Below are positions 1 to 8,980 of a DNA stretch of 10,015 nt, piece after piece. The notes beneath the pieces are model-generated. The model saw only the letters and a list, made by a program, of their open reading frames with translations, had not been told where the DNA came from and searched no databases. How positions within the stretch are numbered: position 1 is the stretch's first letter; the number at the start of each line of letters is the position of its first letter. Source of the DNA: Pigoraptor vietnamica (lineage: Eukaryota > Opisthokonta > Filasterea); the NCBI GenBank assembly GCA_943704525.1, contig CALSCQ010001480.1, forward strand, positions 1 to 10,015, in the 5' to 3' direction. The position numbers and the translations under genes are program-made.

Positions 1-119
<119 letters not shown>

Positions 120-185
120 TAATTTCCGTAGCATTCAAACTTTCACCTTTACTGTTGCACGAGGGACATCTCTGCCAACGCACAC

Positions 186-2360
186 ATGTCGCTCCTGGGT
201 CTATCCGAAAAAGTCCTCGTCCACCTCGTCGAGGTCGGCGGCTTCACTCTCACCTTGGCAATCTGCGCGCCACGTGCGTGCGCCTGTGGGACTTTCTCAC
301 GCGCATCCACAACACGGTCAACGAGTGCGTCGTGGGCGACCTCCGCAAGTACCGCGCGTATGGCCGGTGGGACATCACCATGGCTGCGAGGAATGGCCAC
401 TTTGACCTCGTGCGGCTGTTGATGGAGGACGAGACGAAACGCGGTCGCGTGCCGCGCTGTACGACGGAGGCGTTGGACAGCGCACTTGAGCACGGCAACT
501 GGGACATGGTCGTGCATCTCGCCCGCACGTGCGAGTTTGACATTCGGAGGTACTACGATCTCACCCGGCCAGACGGCGTGCCATGGCCCTGGGAGCACCT
601 CACGCGGGCGCAGCTGGACTTTTTCCTCGACGAGAGACCCGAAGTCTTCTATGAATTGGGGTATTTTGTGCTCGAGGGCGCCGTCCGAAGGGGCGATCTC
701 GACACCGTGTTGCGACTCATTCCGGTTGTCCGAGGCACGTACGTCTCGCTTCTGGAGATGTCGATGGAGCACTACGCGCAGTGCCCGGCTATCTTTGAGG
801 CCGTCTTCGACGAGTGCGTGCACTGCGACTAAGGCGTTGATACGCCAATGCACTCTACTCGTGTGCGGTGAAAGTGAAGAGCGGTTGTGGGGTTGCGCTG
901 CTTGATCTCGCCCTGTCGCGGTCGCCGATTCCGCTCGAGAGTATGCCGGAAAGATTTCCAAGAGTATTACGCAAACAAAGCCACCGACGCTCGGCGGTGA
1001 TGGCGCCGGCGGCTGCGTGAGCGAGGTCTGAAGCGGACGATTGCCAACGCGGACGCCGACGACATCGTATTCAGCGTCACGGTGGAGGGCGCGGAATGCC
1101 ACTGGTGGTCGCGCACGTGCTCTCAAAGGGCGACTATGAAGCGGCGAAGGTCCTCGTGCCGTTCGTGCGCCAACAGGAGACCATGAGCCACGAGCGGTTC
1201 CTGCTAAGGTACCTCATGCGCGAAATGGCCCTGGAGGCGATCGAGTGGTGTCGCGGGGAAGGACTGGTGAACGATCTCACGTCCACGTTTCGATGCGTGG
1301 GCAGTGAAATTTCAGTGCCGTGGCTAGTGGCGATGGAGCGCGCATTTCCTGAGGAGTTTGAGCGGTGCGGATGCATACCCCGATTTTATTGAAGACGCGG
1401 CTGCGAAGGGCGACGTTGCCGCTCTTCGGTACCTCTGCGAGCGCTTTGACGTTGGCCGCTGGTGGGGCGACTCGAGGGCGATCGTGTGGTCAATGAAAGC
1501 GGCGCGGGAAAGTCACTGGGACGTGCTGTCGTACATGATCGACGTGAACGCGCGAATTGCGCCTGTTAAGGCCGGGGGCAAAGCGGCAGAATTTCAAATC
1601 GCGACGCGCCCTTTCGCCTTGCATCGTGCGCTGAGCGAGGCCGTGAGGGCTGGCCATTTTCGCCTCGCTCGGAAGCTCGACAGCCGCGTGCCGGGACTGC
1701 CGTTATCGCTCGCCGCCGCATGCGAACAACGCCGATAGTCGTTGCGCACTCTCTCGCGTTGACCGTACGAAGCGCGACGGCGAGTGTGACGAGGCGCTGC
1801 TTGCGTGCGTGCGCAAGGGACTCGGTGAGTTTGTCCGTTGGTTTGAGGAGAACGAGCCGGCGTGCGTCGAGCGGTGTGTCCCAAAGGTTTGGGAGGCGCT
1901 GTGAATTTGCCGTGATGCCGAGTCTTTTTGGTATGACGTGCTTTCGAAGCACCCTGACGTCATCCCAAAGGTACGCTTGTCGATTGAGGACGCACTGGAT
2001 CGAAATGTCCGCATGCTGTGGTCGCTGGAACGGCGGCTCGGCGTGGAAATCGTCAAGCGCCCCGTTTTTGTGTTCGATTTGGTGCGTCTCGATTTTAGCA
2101 TGCGGGCACTCAAGTGGGCATTCGAGTTTGAGATTCCCCTCGTTATACCGACCGACGTTCGACCAGCTGTCAGTTACAGTACTGGAGGAGACTGAATCGG
2201 ACACAGGGCGCGTGGCAGTGGTTTGTGGGCCGCATGAAAGCGCGCAACTTTGTCGTTGCCCAGCGCTGACGTAGCGTGGCTGCGCTTCGTGTCAATGGAC
2301 CCACAATTAAGAGATTATGTGCCAGCGATGCCACCGAGTGAGCCTAAGTCTTATGGTTAA
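186..2360 (+). pseudogene. Decayed F-box/ankyrin-repeat protein gene
   Basis: The ATG at 186 opens an F-box-like start (MSLLGLSEKVLVHL). The rest of the F-box (LRATCVRLWDFL) continues one frame away from about 255, so a single-base shift splits the domain. Ankyrin-type helices follow, for example MAARNGHFDLVRLLME at about 380-427 and FALHRALSEAVRAGHFRLARKL near 1612-1680, the latter shown in part in other frames. The second frame stops at TAA 830-832. Coding-like sequence then continues in switching frames: about 870-1010, 1010-1100, 1096-1392, 1370-1738, 1728-1904, 1920-2195, 2197-2270, and a last segment closing at TAA 2358-2360. That is at least seven frame changes with no splice sites at the junctions. 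In this family the F-box recruits SCF ubiquitin ligase and the ankyrin repeats bind the target. Intronless F-box/ankyrin paralogues abound in amoeba giant viruses (pandoraviruses, mimiviruses) and in some protists. A viral origin is inference. The neighbouring genes keep clean frames, which argues against sequencing error. Confidence 0.75.
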
Positions 2361-2769
2361 GAGACACTGGCAGTGCACACGACCGGTTTTCCAGAAGCAT
2401 CCCGCCGACCTGCGTCACTCTGCGTTGAAAACACACTCAAGGCTTGTAAACCACCCCATGTTCGGAAATTGGCCCGCAGCACAGGGCGCCTAAAAAGAAA
2501 AAAATAAACCGGGGCGCGTCACAAATACAGTGGCACTGCTCGTGTGTAAATACCACTCGCCGACGGCTGACAACGAAGGTCCACCTCAACGGCAGCTTGC
2601 TATGGTTTTAGGAAATAAATCACAGATTCATTCAGCCACGCGAATTGCCGCACATTGTCGCGCTTGCGACTTAACGCACGCGCCACAACCACGCGCCATC
2701 TCAACTTGCAATGCGTGCTGGTCACGCCAATTGCTCCGATACACGCGTTTTTGTCGTCGCCACATCCCC
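2361..2769. other. Gene-free spacer with AATAAA motifs
   Basis: No convincing coding sequence was seen on either strand. An A-rich patch at 2491-2508 includes AATAAA (2503-2508), and a second AATAAA lies at 2614-2619. Both are on the plus strand. They could be remnants of a polyadenylation signal for the ankyrin pseudogene, whose last stop is at 2360. No matching AATAAA was seen on the minus strand for the beta-propeller gene that ends at 2770. Confidence 0.5.
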
Positions 2770-4657
2770 TCAGAGCCGACGTCCGTTTCCGAGGGCAAAC
2801 GAGACGCCCGAAAAGAAGTTGCCGCTCGCCTTGTCGCAGATTATGCCCTTGTCGGTCACAAGCAGCTCGTCCCCCGCAAACATCGGCGGGACGCCGCGCA
2901 TGACACTCGAGGGGCCGTCAAAGAGGTCGCGAGGGGACGACGACACCGCAGCGCCCGTCCACGAGTCCACCGCAATAAGACCACCGTGGAGGTAGTCGGC
3001 GAACAGGACGGCGGTTGTGCCGTCGCCGAGCGGGATCAGCGCGAGGTCGTCAAGGATGGTCGATTCCTTGTACAGCTCGACCTGGTCGCCCGCAGTGCCG
3101 TCCGCCTGGCACGTGACGCGTGCGAGAGGTGAAGGGCAGTTAGACACGGGGGGAGAACTGTTCAATTGACGCGGACATGCGGCAAATGGCGCGCCAAGCA
3201 CGTGTGAACAGCGATGCAATGTGTGTGGTGTATGCGGGTGTGAGCAGCGAGTGCAATGTGTGTATGCGAGTTGCACTAAAGGGACACGCACCAGGATGGG
3301 CACGCGGCGGAGCGCGCCGTCGTCCGTGTAGTAGAGGCTCCCGTTGAAGTAACGCAGGCCGTTCGGAGTGCCGGCGTGGTCGTGGTCGAGCCATGTGACC
3401 TGCTCGACGACGGAGAAGGGGTCTGGCGAACAACAAGGCGTAACTCCGTGTGAGAAGCAAAATAGACGAGGAAAACGATGAAAGCACACGAGGGAAGATG
3501 AGCGACGACACCAAGTCAAGTGCGACGCACACGATATAGTAGGAAAATACGACAGCTGTCGTGCGCGCAAGCGACTCGACGGAGTGCGACGCATGTGATA
3601 GAGCACGCACACATAATAGAGCACGCAACACGGACGCACCCGACTCGTTCAGCGCGAGGCGAATGATCTTTCCGGTGCCCTTGAGATAGGCGCTGTCGGT
3701 GACGTAGAGGAAGCGTCCAGAGGGGTCGGCAGCAAGGCCGTTCGGGATGGTCACGCCGGTCATCGTGAACACGTCACTGCAGAGGCGAGTTGAATTAGGG
3801 CGTTGGAGGGGAAGAGGAAGCGCTGCTCGTCCTCCATTGACACAATGCGTGCGAGTGTGTGTATGTGCGTGCGTGTAGTACATGTGCATGAGAGTGGGTG
3901 TGAGTGCATATGCGCGCACATGTGGGAGAGCGCGCATGCGTGTCGTATAGAGCTCTACACATGCGGTGGAGACCAAGAGAGCAGAGGAGTGCCCCACAAT
4001 TGAACTGCACATTCCCAAAGTGCAACACCCACCGAAACACGAGGGGCTCTCCCTCGACGAGCGTTCCCGCGGAGAGAATGTTTGTGTCCGACAGAATGGC
4101 GTCGATGCAGCCCTTCTTTTGGCGCACGACGTACACAACAGACCCAATCTGCGTGCAAGCACGCGGTCAAAAATATACTCTACACACACACACGCACACG
4201 CACACACACGCACACGCACGCACACACACCTGTGTCAACCCAAGGCAATAAGTGGCGTCCGCAAATGTAGGTCGCTGCAAAACAAAAGAAGAAAAACGGA
4301 GGGGGGTAAAGCTCAGTAATTGTCATAAACTGCTCACCAAATCCCCACACGCAAACACACACGTACATCCGCCCACACGCACCTTCTCGTATGTGCCATT
4401 CCCAAGCGACACGACTTCGTACACGTTGTCTCCCCCCGAGACAAAGAGACGGCCGTCCGGTGTGAAGTGCTGGTTCTCCGCGTCAAAAATGCCCTCCACG
4501 AGCTGCACATCACACGCGTACAGAAGGCTGAGTTTGATGATAGCGAACGGAACACACAGACGCCGTTGCGCACCTTCACGTTCGACCCGAACTGCATGGT
4601 CGCCGCCTGCGCCGTCCACAGCAGCGCCAGTGCGACAGCAAGCGCCAACAGCCGCAT
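2770..4657 (-). CDS. Secreted SMP-30/gluconolactonase-like beta-propeller protein, 7 exons
   Basis: Exons in transcript order are 4657-4574, 4502-4383, 4274-4230, 4148-4033, 3776-3640, 3422-3292 and 3105-2770. They join to 969 bp, giving 322 residues plus TGA. Every intron is GT-AG (71, 108, 81, 256, 217 and 186 bp) and phases match at all junctions. Residues 1-18 (MRLLALAVALALLWTAQA) form a classic signal peptide, so the product is probably secreted or lumenal. Six-bladed propeller landmarks follow: AEN..FTPDGRLFVSGG at about 36-48, IPNGLAADPSGRFLYVTD at 132-149, TPNGLRYFNGSLYYTD at 186-201, and DDLALIPLGDG at 230-240. In SMP-30 relatives such Glu, Asn and Asp residues bind a divalent metal and the lactone or ester substrate. 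Length fits the family (about 300-400 residues). The substrate cannot be assigned: lactonase, arylesterase-like and strictosidine-synthase-like roles are all possible. Introns are strongly TG-rich, and one donor lies inside a GT microsatellite. The start is the first ATG ahead of the signal peptide. Confidence 0.88.
4182..4229. repeat. CA/CG-CA microsatellite forming the start of intron 3
   Basis: An impure CA/CGCA tract (GT on the minus strand) lies entirely within intron 3 of the beta-propeller gene. It begins exactly at the donor: the intron opens GTGTGTGTGCG right after the exon ending ACACAG. The donor GT is therefore one of many equivalent GT dinucleotides, and only the flanking exon sequence fixes which is used. 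Confidence 0.85.
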
Positions 4658-4721
4658 CTTCCCAAAAGGTGAGCGAAATTCCACGCGCACTTCTTTCGCC
4701 TCTTCGTCACGCTATAGACAA

Positions 4722-4731
4722 ATATATATTC
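4722..4731 (-). promoter_or_regulatory. Candidate TATA-like element of the beta-propeller gene
   Basis: AATATATATT (4721-4730) is self-complementary and lies about 65 bp upstream of the ATG at 4657, on the minus strand. It is the only strong AT-rich box in an otherwise mixed 5' region. A pyrimidine-rich stretch (minus-strand CTCTCTCTCTG, about 4760-4772) lies just upstream. The spacing suits a TATA box with a short leader, but there is no direct evidence of a transcription start. Confidence 0.35.
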
Positions 4732-4934
4732 TCAAATGTGTTGCACCAACGCTGCACACAGAGAGAGAGAGACAGACAGAGACACTTTTTCTTCTCGCGA
4801 ATATGATGGTGCGCATGCCAATACGTGCTCGACGTGTGCGTGTGTGTGTGCGTGGCTGAATTTTTTGGGGGGATCTCGTGACACACGCAATCCACCAATC
4901 GCATTCATTTGCGCACTCTCGCTCACTCATTGGG

Positions 4935-5043
4935 TATCAGCGCAGGGTGGGAGTTACACAAACCAATACAAACTCATAGTAATCAAACCGACCCTATGAC
5001 GTAGGGTGGGGGTCACGCACACTATGACAAACTCATAGAAATC
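4935..5043. repeat. Two-copy imperfect direct repeat, 59-bp period
   Basis: Copy 1 (4935-4984) and copy 2 (4994-5043) share AGGGTGGG(A/G)GT, a variable middle, and AACTCATAG(T/A)AATC, with a constant 59-bp offset (4945 against 5004; 4971 against 5030). Just before copy 2's GGGTGGG lies a small inverted repeat, ACCCTA-TGACG-TAGGGT (4991-5007). Function unknown; it lies downstream of the membrane-protein gene and about 280-390 bp upstream of the beta-propeller ATG. Confidence 0.7.
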
Positions 5044-5075
5044 GACGCAGTGAGTTTTTGTGAGTTTGGCCGAGA

Positions 5076-5555
5076 TTAACAGAAGGGCTTTACGCGCACA
5101 CACACACGCGCAATGATGCTGGCCATGTGGGCGCGTCCTTCGATGACCCCGCGCGAATGTGCCAGGGTGGCGTCGAGCGGCATTCGGCCGGCGCGCTGTC
5201 ATAACAGCAAACTCATTCGTGCAGGCCGTTCACCAGAACGTCAACAGCGTGCTAAGTCGGGGCGTCGTCCGCGAGGAGTGCACGCACGTGAGCGCCCACG
5301 CACCACAACTCGACGGCGAGAGCGATGGCGCGTCCTGCGGCCAGCCACACACCGACGACAGGGTGGCCTGCAATGGAGAGGACGAGCGAGCCGTGTGCGT
5401 GCGAGTGGGCGTAAAGCCACACGGGCAAGAAGTGGAGACCGGCGATCGCATTAATGCCCCACATGTTCTTGAAGCCTGGAGGGAGAGACTGTCTGTTACT
5501 GTGTGAAGTAATGGCCCCAAGCCGGGACTCACGGACGACCACGGCTACGTTCACA
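5076..5555 (-). CDS. Unrecognised multi-pass membrane protein, partial gene
   Basis: The best-supported exon is 5475-5288 (62 codons), preceded by a pyrimidine-rich acceptor CTCCCTCCAG. It encodes two hydrophobic segments: INAIAGLHFLPVWLYA, then LVLSIAGHPVVGVWLAAGRA plus IALAVELW, separated by a His-rich loop (AHSHAHG). Its donor is placed at CAC|GTGCGT; TGC|GTGGGC, 12 bp earlier in the transcript, is also phase-compatible. The following exon, 5195-5076, reads RAGRMPLDATLAHSRGVIEG and onward with GC-rich third positions. It reaches TAA at 5076-5078 after crossing a GT-rich tract, so the last ten or so residues are doubtful. A small upstream exon (5555-5533, VNVAVVV) joins in phase through a GTGAGT donor. 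The 5' end was not found and may lie in or beyond the (CA)n tract at 5639. I do not recognise the family. Hydrophobicity and codon use support this strand over the antisense frames. Confidence 0.55.
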
Positions 5556-5637
5556 CTGACGTGCGAATAGCACACAGATACACACACTCGCACAGAAAGC
5601 AGACAATATATACACACCACACGCGTATAAAGACACT

Positions 5638-5799
<162 letters not shown>

Positions 5800-5937
5800 A
5801 TTGCGAATACGAAATCAGCGCCTTTTATTCTCCACTTCAGGCTCGTGCTCACTGGCGTCTGCGTTGTTTTAGCTCAGTCGCGTCCGATCCGCATTTGTAG
5901 TGTTCTTCGTAACTCATTTCACCGAGCTCTCTTGCAG

Positions 5938-8102
5938 ACGGGCTTTGACAGTTCCGTGTCCACTGCGCGATTCATCTCTGGTTATCGCCCGCTGAGTTCA
6001 AGCGACCAGTACGGTGAGCTCAAAGCTGATGTGTACGAGAACACCAATCCCTGCGTCAGTAAATTGTATCAGTTATGAGATTATATCAGTTATGGTCTCT
6101 TTGCACCTGGCTTGTTTGGCTCGGTTTCCGTCGTCACACTAACCGAATGACTCCTTCCCCTCCCCCACTCCACATGCCCGCAGATCTCCCCATCACCCCA
6201 CAGCTCCAGCAGATGCTTATATTCGCGATAGGCACGCCCTCGGGATCGGGTGAGTCTGCTGGACCCCAGAGCCCGATTGCGTGTGTTCATAGCAACGATT
6301 AGCCCCTCCGCAACGCGCGCGCTCTCTCTTTCTCCTTCTCCGAGAGTTTATGGCATTCAACCTCTTACGACTGCCACGAACTGATGCCTCTCTCCATTTG
6401 CGCAGCGGGCGCGCCACTGCTGAATCAACACGACACGCGTGGCGCGACGACGATTGTGTTTGGGACCCCTAAAACGGCCTGCGCGCCCTTCATTCCGTTT
6501 GCGGCCGCGTCGCCAACCTCTGTCCCCACCATCGCACCAACCGCCGCGGCGACACCGACCTCCGCCGCCACGGTCGCAGCAACACTGACCGCGTCGCCCA
6601 CCGCGGCGGCGCCTGCTGCGTGTGCATGTGGACTCGTTCTCCGGGGCGGTGCGACACGCTGCTTTGCGAGCTGCTCGACGCTTCCCTTTGGTGGTGGCAT
6701 CTACAAGCTCTTCTGGGAGGCGAACGGAGGCAGCGACGTTGACCTCGCTGTGACATTCTCCGACGCGTCAGGTGGGCAATCGCACTGTTTACAGGGGCAG
6801 TGAGAGACTCCTCATTATTGCGATCGTCAGTCGCGTGCATCAGAAGGCAATGATCTCTGCTGCCACGGTGAGAGGGGTTCTGGCACATGGATTCCGGCTC
6901 TGAAGAGAGTGTGTGGTTGTTGCTAAGTCTCGTACTCTGTACGTGCTAATGCAGGGTGGGTTGCGCTTGCGTTCCCGGCAACGGCTGGTCAGATGACCGG
7001 CGCCGTGGCTGTGATTGGGTCGCTCTCGACCGGTGTTCGGCTGTATGTGCTCGGCAACCACGACCTTGGCTCGCTCGGTGGGAATCCGCTGCGTCTGTCA
7101 GCCGCAGGAGAATAGTCGTCGCTCGCTAGGCATCACTGCCCGTCTGTGTCCATCAGTTTGTGGCTTGCAAGGCCTCCTTTCATACCATCCCTCTCGCCTT
7201 GCACCACGCGCATGAAGCCGTATTTTACCACCCACCTCTTCCAGACCTTCTCTCCTCACACTCGGCTTCGTTGCTTCCATGCAGCATCCGCGGCCGTGAT
7301 CGGCATGACGAATTCGGACGTGTACAGTGGAAACGGCGGAATTACCATGATGTTCACGCGCCAGTCGTCACCAACGACAGGTCCGTCGCTGTCCATCACG
7401 GCGACTGTGCCGTTGCTCTGGGCGTCCGGGTCGGTTGCGTTCGGGTCGATCTCGCAGCACTCGAGCGGAACACGCGCGTACGGCAACGTCAACTTTGCCT
7501 CGTCCGTCGTCAGTGGCGTTGTCACTTCTGGCAAGGCAAACTATCGTACGCCACACGGTGCTCTGATGGTGACGTCGTGGGGCATTCTTCTCCCAATTGG
7601 CGTCCTCTCCGCGCGTTACCTCCGCAAGCGCGACCCGTTGTGGTTCAACGTGCATCGGGGCGTGCAGGTGCTCGGGATGGCGGCGGCGACGGCGGGCTTT
7701 GGGCTCGGGCTGTATACCGCAGTGGAAGAGCACAAGGCGCACCGAGGCCTCGGGATTACCGTGATGGTGCTGGGCTACGCGCAAGTCGCGAACGGCATCC
7801 TGCGGGTGAAGAAAGGGCGACCGTACCGTCGCCACTGGGAGCTCGCGCACAAAGTGCTCGGCCGGTCTGCGCTTGTGCTCGCCGTGGTCAACATTTATCT
7901 CGGTTTCCACATTCTCGACCTCGCCAGCCGCTTGCTCGTGGGGCTGTATTCCGCTGCTCTCGGTGTCATCGTTGCGTCATCGATCGTTCTGCACTTTGTG
8001 GTAGGACCGCCGTCGCGGCAAATCGCCGAGGCGGGCGGTGCGGGCAAGGGCGCTGCCGTAGCAGCCGATCCCGTGCATGAAATTGCCACGGTGGCGAACT
8101 AG
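5938..8102 (+). CDS. DOMON-DOMON-cytochrome b561 transmembrane redox protein, 5'-partial
   Basis: Visible exons are 5938-6013, 6184-6249, 6406-6771, 6955-7077 and 7285-8102 (TAG). The four introns are GT-AG, all phase 1, and join to 482 residues. Residues 1-65 look like the second half of a DOMON domain (LPITPQLQQMLIFAIG, then NQHDTRGATTIVF). A Pro/Ala/Thr/Ser linker follows (about 78-120). The second DOMON spans about 138-282, with WVALAFPATAGQM at 171-183 and LLWASG..ISQHSSGTRAYG near 255-277. Its Met183 and His269 match the heme-ligand pair known from AIR12-type DOMONs. The b561 core has the four expected heme His at 301 (PHGALM), 334 (VHRG), 363 (AHRGLG) and 399 (LAHKVLG), within five membrane spans. 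Such CYBDOM proteins pass electrons from cytosolic ascorbate across the plasma membrane or an endomembrane to ferric iron or other acceptors. The N-terminus, signal peptide and first half of DOMON 1 were not located. The short Ala-rich tail ends in EIATVAN. Confidence 0.87.
6067..6094. repeat. 17-bp-period direct repeat in an intron
   Basis: TATCAGTTATG occurs at 6067-6077 and again at 6084-6094, inside the first modelled intron (6014-6183) of the DOMON-b561 gene. It is short and probably a slippage product. Confidence 0.6.
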
Positions 8103-8239
8103 CTCTATTATCCTTATAATATATCATTCCTCAACCTCACAAACATGCTCAAGATTGAGTAACTGAACACGGCATGGCCGTAGCAGTCGAACCCTGCATG
8201 CCACTTTGAAAGTGCCACGATGTTCCGATAGCTCTATCC
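8055..8239. repeat. Imperfect duplication of the 3' end of the DOMON-b561 gene
   Basis: Copy 1 (8055-8110) holds the last 15 or so codons and the stop of the DOMON-b561 gene. Copy 2 (8177-8238) repeats them in diverged form. Both start GCCGTAGCAG(C/T)CGA(T/A)CCC, continue through TGCATG and (A/T/G)TGCCACG, and end with AGCTCTAT. Copy 2 has a one-base deletion after CCC and about 8 extra bases in the middle. It is no longer coding. Confidence 0.7.
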
Positions 8240-8408
8240 GCCAGTATTGCCCTCGGCTTGTATTCTCTCCACGGCATTCAGGGCCCACACGAAGTCAATT
8301 AAACTGTCAGTAAGCGGCAAACTGAGTCCGGCAGAGAAGCCTGAGCGTCAGGCAGCCGGCCGAGCAACTGCCGAATCGGCTCAGAACTCTAGCCGATCTG
8401 TGGGAGGC

Positions 8409-8456
8409 GCCGACGGAAACGGAATGCCGCATTAGTCGCTTTTTAGCTCCGTCGGC
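8409..8456. repeat. 9-bp inverted repeat
   Basis: GCCGACGGA at 8409-8417 is mirrored by TCCGTCGGC at 8448-8456, with a 30-bp spacer. It could fold as a hairpin in RNA from either strand. There is no T-tract terminator logic and no gene to assign it to. Confidence 0.45.
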
Positions 8457-8698
8457 AACTGGCATGGCTGTCTCGCATCGCCAGGTTTTCCTCGGTGCGG
8501 AGTGTCGGCTATCTCCATATCAGTCTGTCCAGTCAGTGTTACTCCGGCAGCGGTTTTCCGGCCTCCGGGTTCAGATTTTACCCCGGATGGCTCTATTTTG
8601 TACTTATCTGTGAAATGCTCCGAGTAGCAAGGCGCTGCTCTACAATCGCCCATGTTTCCCCCGCCCGATTTCCGCCCGGGTACCAATCACGATCATTG

Positions 8699-8835
8699 TA
8701 TGGAAATGTCTATGAAGTGAAATTTATTCGGCAGTTTTCCGGGAACGGAAATTCGCAAAAGGGCAATGACATTTCTTAATTCAGTATGGAAATTTGTATG
8801 ACGTAAATTTATTTTCGGTAGTATTTGGGCAGCGG
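8699..8835. repeat. Two-copy diverged direct repeat, about 86-bp offset
   Basis: Copy 1 (8699-8747) and copy 2 (8785-8835) align along their length: TATGGAAAT, GTATGA or CTATGA, AAATTTATT, TCGG(C/T)AGT, then TTCCGGGAACGG against TTTGGGCAGCGG. Small indels are present. They lie 145-280 bp upstream of the secreted ORF at 8981. They could be upstream regulatory repeats or remnants of a small repetitive element. Confidence 0.65.
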
Positions 8836-8980
8836 CCACACCCACCCACGTTCTCCACGACTGAGGCCGCACGTCTCCTTTGTTCTCGGTGCGGTCCGTT
8901 TCCAGTGGGCCTCATACAGCGATTAGGGCGACTCGGCTTCAGTTCAGTGGCGCTTCGCAAACGCGGCTTTAAATCCAAGC

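Larger units (their letters stand above)
4658..5075. other. Intergenic region between two minus-strand genes
   Basis: No coding sequence was recognised. The stretch holds the putative promoter of the beta-propeller gene, a GA/GACA-rich patch (about 4759-4782), a short GT tract (about 4837-4850), and a two-copy 59-bp-period direct repeat at 4935-5043. It must also contain the 3' end of the membrane-protein gene whose stop is placed at 5076. Confidence 0.6.
8103..8980. other. Gene-poor region with diverged repeats
   Basis: Open frames here (for example 8247-8435, 8495-8779 and 8794-9120) have no recognisable domain, no consistent codon bias and no splice context, so they are not called. The stretch holds the gene-end duplication, a 9-bp inverted repeat (8409-8456) and an 86-bp-offset direct repeat (8699-8835). 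It probably also contains the 5' regulatory region of the ORF at 8981. TTTAAA at about 8969-8974, roughly 10 bp before that ATG, is too close to act as an ordinary TATA box. Confidence 0.5.

Noticed and set aside
186-832. Programmed ribosomal frameshifting in the ankyrin gene
   Set aside because: There are too many shifts in both directions over 2 kb, with stops and no slippery-site pattern noticed. Decay is the simpler reading.
149-1126. Minus-strand open frame of 325 codons
   Set aside because: It is antisense to the F-box/ankyrin pseudogene, which has recognisable motifs. The minus-strand protein is Arg/His/Ala-rich with no domain and reflects GC-rich codon structure on the other strand.
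2530-3132. Plus-strand open frame of 200 codons
   Set aside because: Most of it is antisense to the last exon of the beta-propeller gene, whose family motifs and splice phases fit well. No domain is seen in the plus-strand reading.
3140-4225. Single continuous minus-strand ORF of 361 codons as one protein
   Set aside because: It reads through introns 3-6. Only short parts match the propeller, the rest is TG-microsatellite coding (Val/Cys/Arg), and the spliced model gives a uniform domain.
4991-5007. Interstitial telomere repeat
   Set aside because: Only one ACCCTA and one TAGGGT occur, in inverted orientation, with no tandem array.
5159-5506. Plus-strand ORF as the missing N-terminus of the DOMON-b561 protein
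   Set aside because: The translation has no DOMON-like beta pattern and no signal peptide, and the opposite strand has clear hydrophobic segments.
5845-5937. LVLTGVCVVLAQS as the signal peptide of the DOMON-b561 gene
   Set aside because: It is in frame with the exon at 5938 and hydrophobic, but no ATG precedes it in that frame and a good acceptor (CTCTTGCAG) sits right before 5938. It is more likely intron.
8103-8980. tRNA or small structured RNA gene
   Set aside because: I looked for cloverleaf-like A/B-box patterns and found none. The 9-bp inverted repeat alone is not enough to call an RNA gene.
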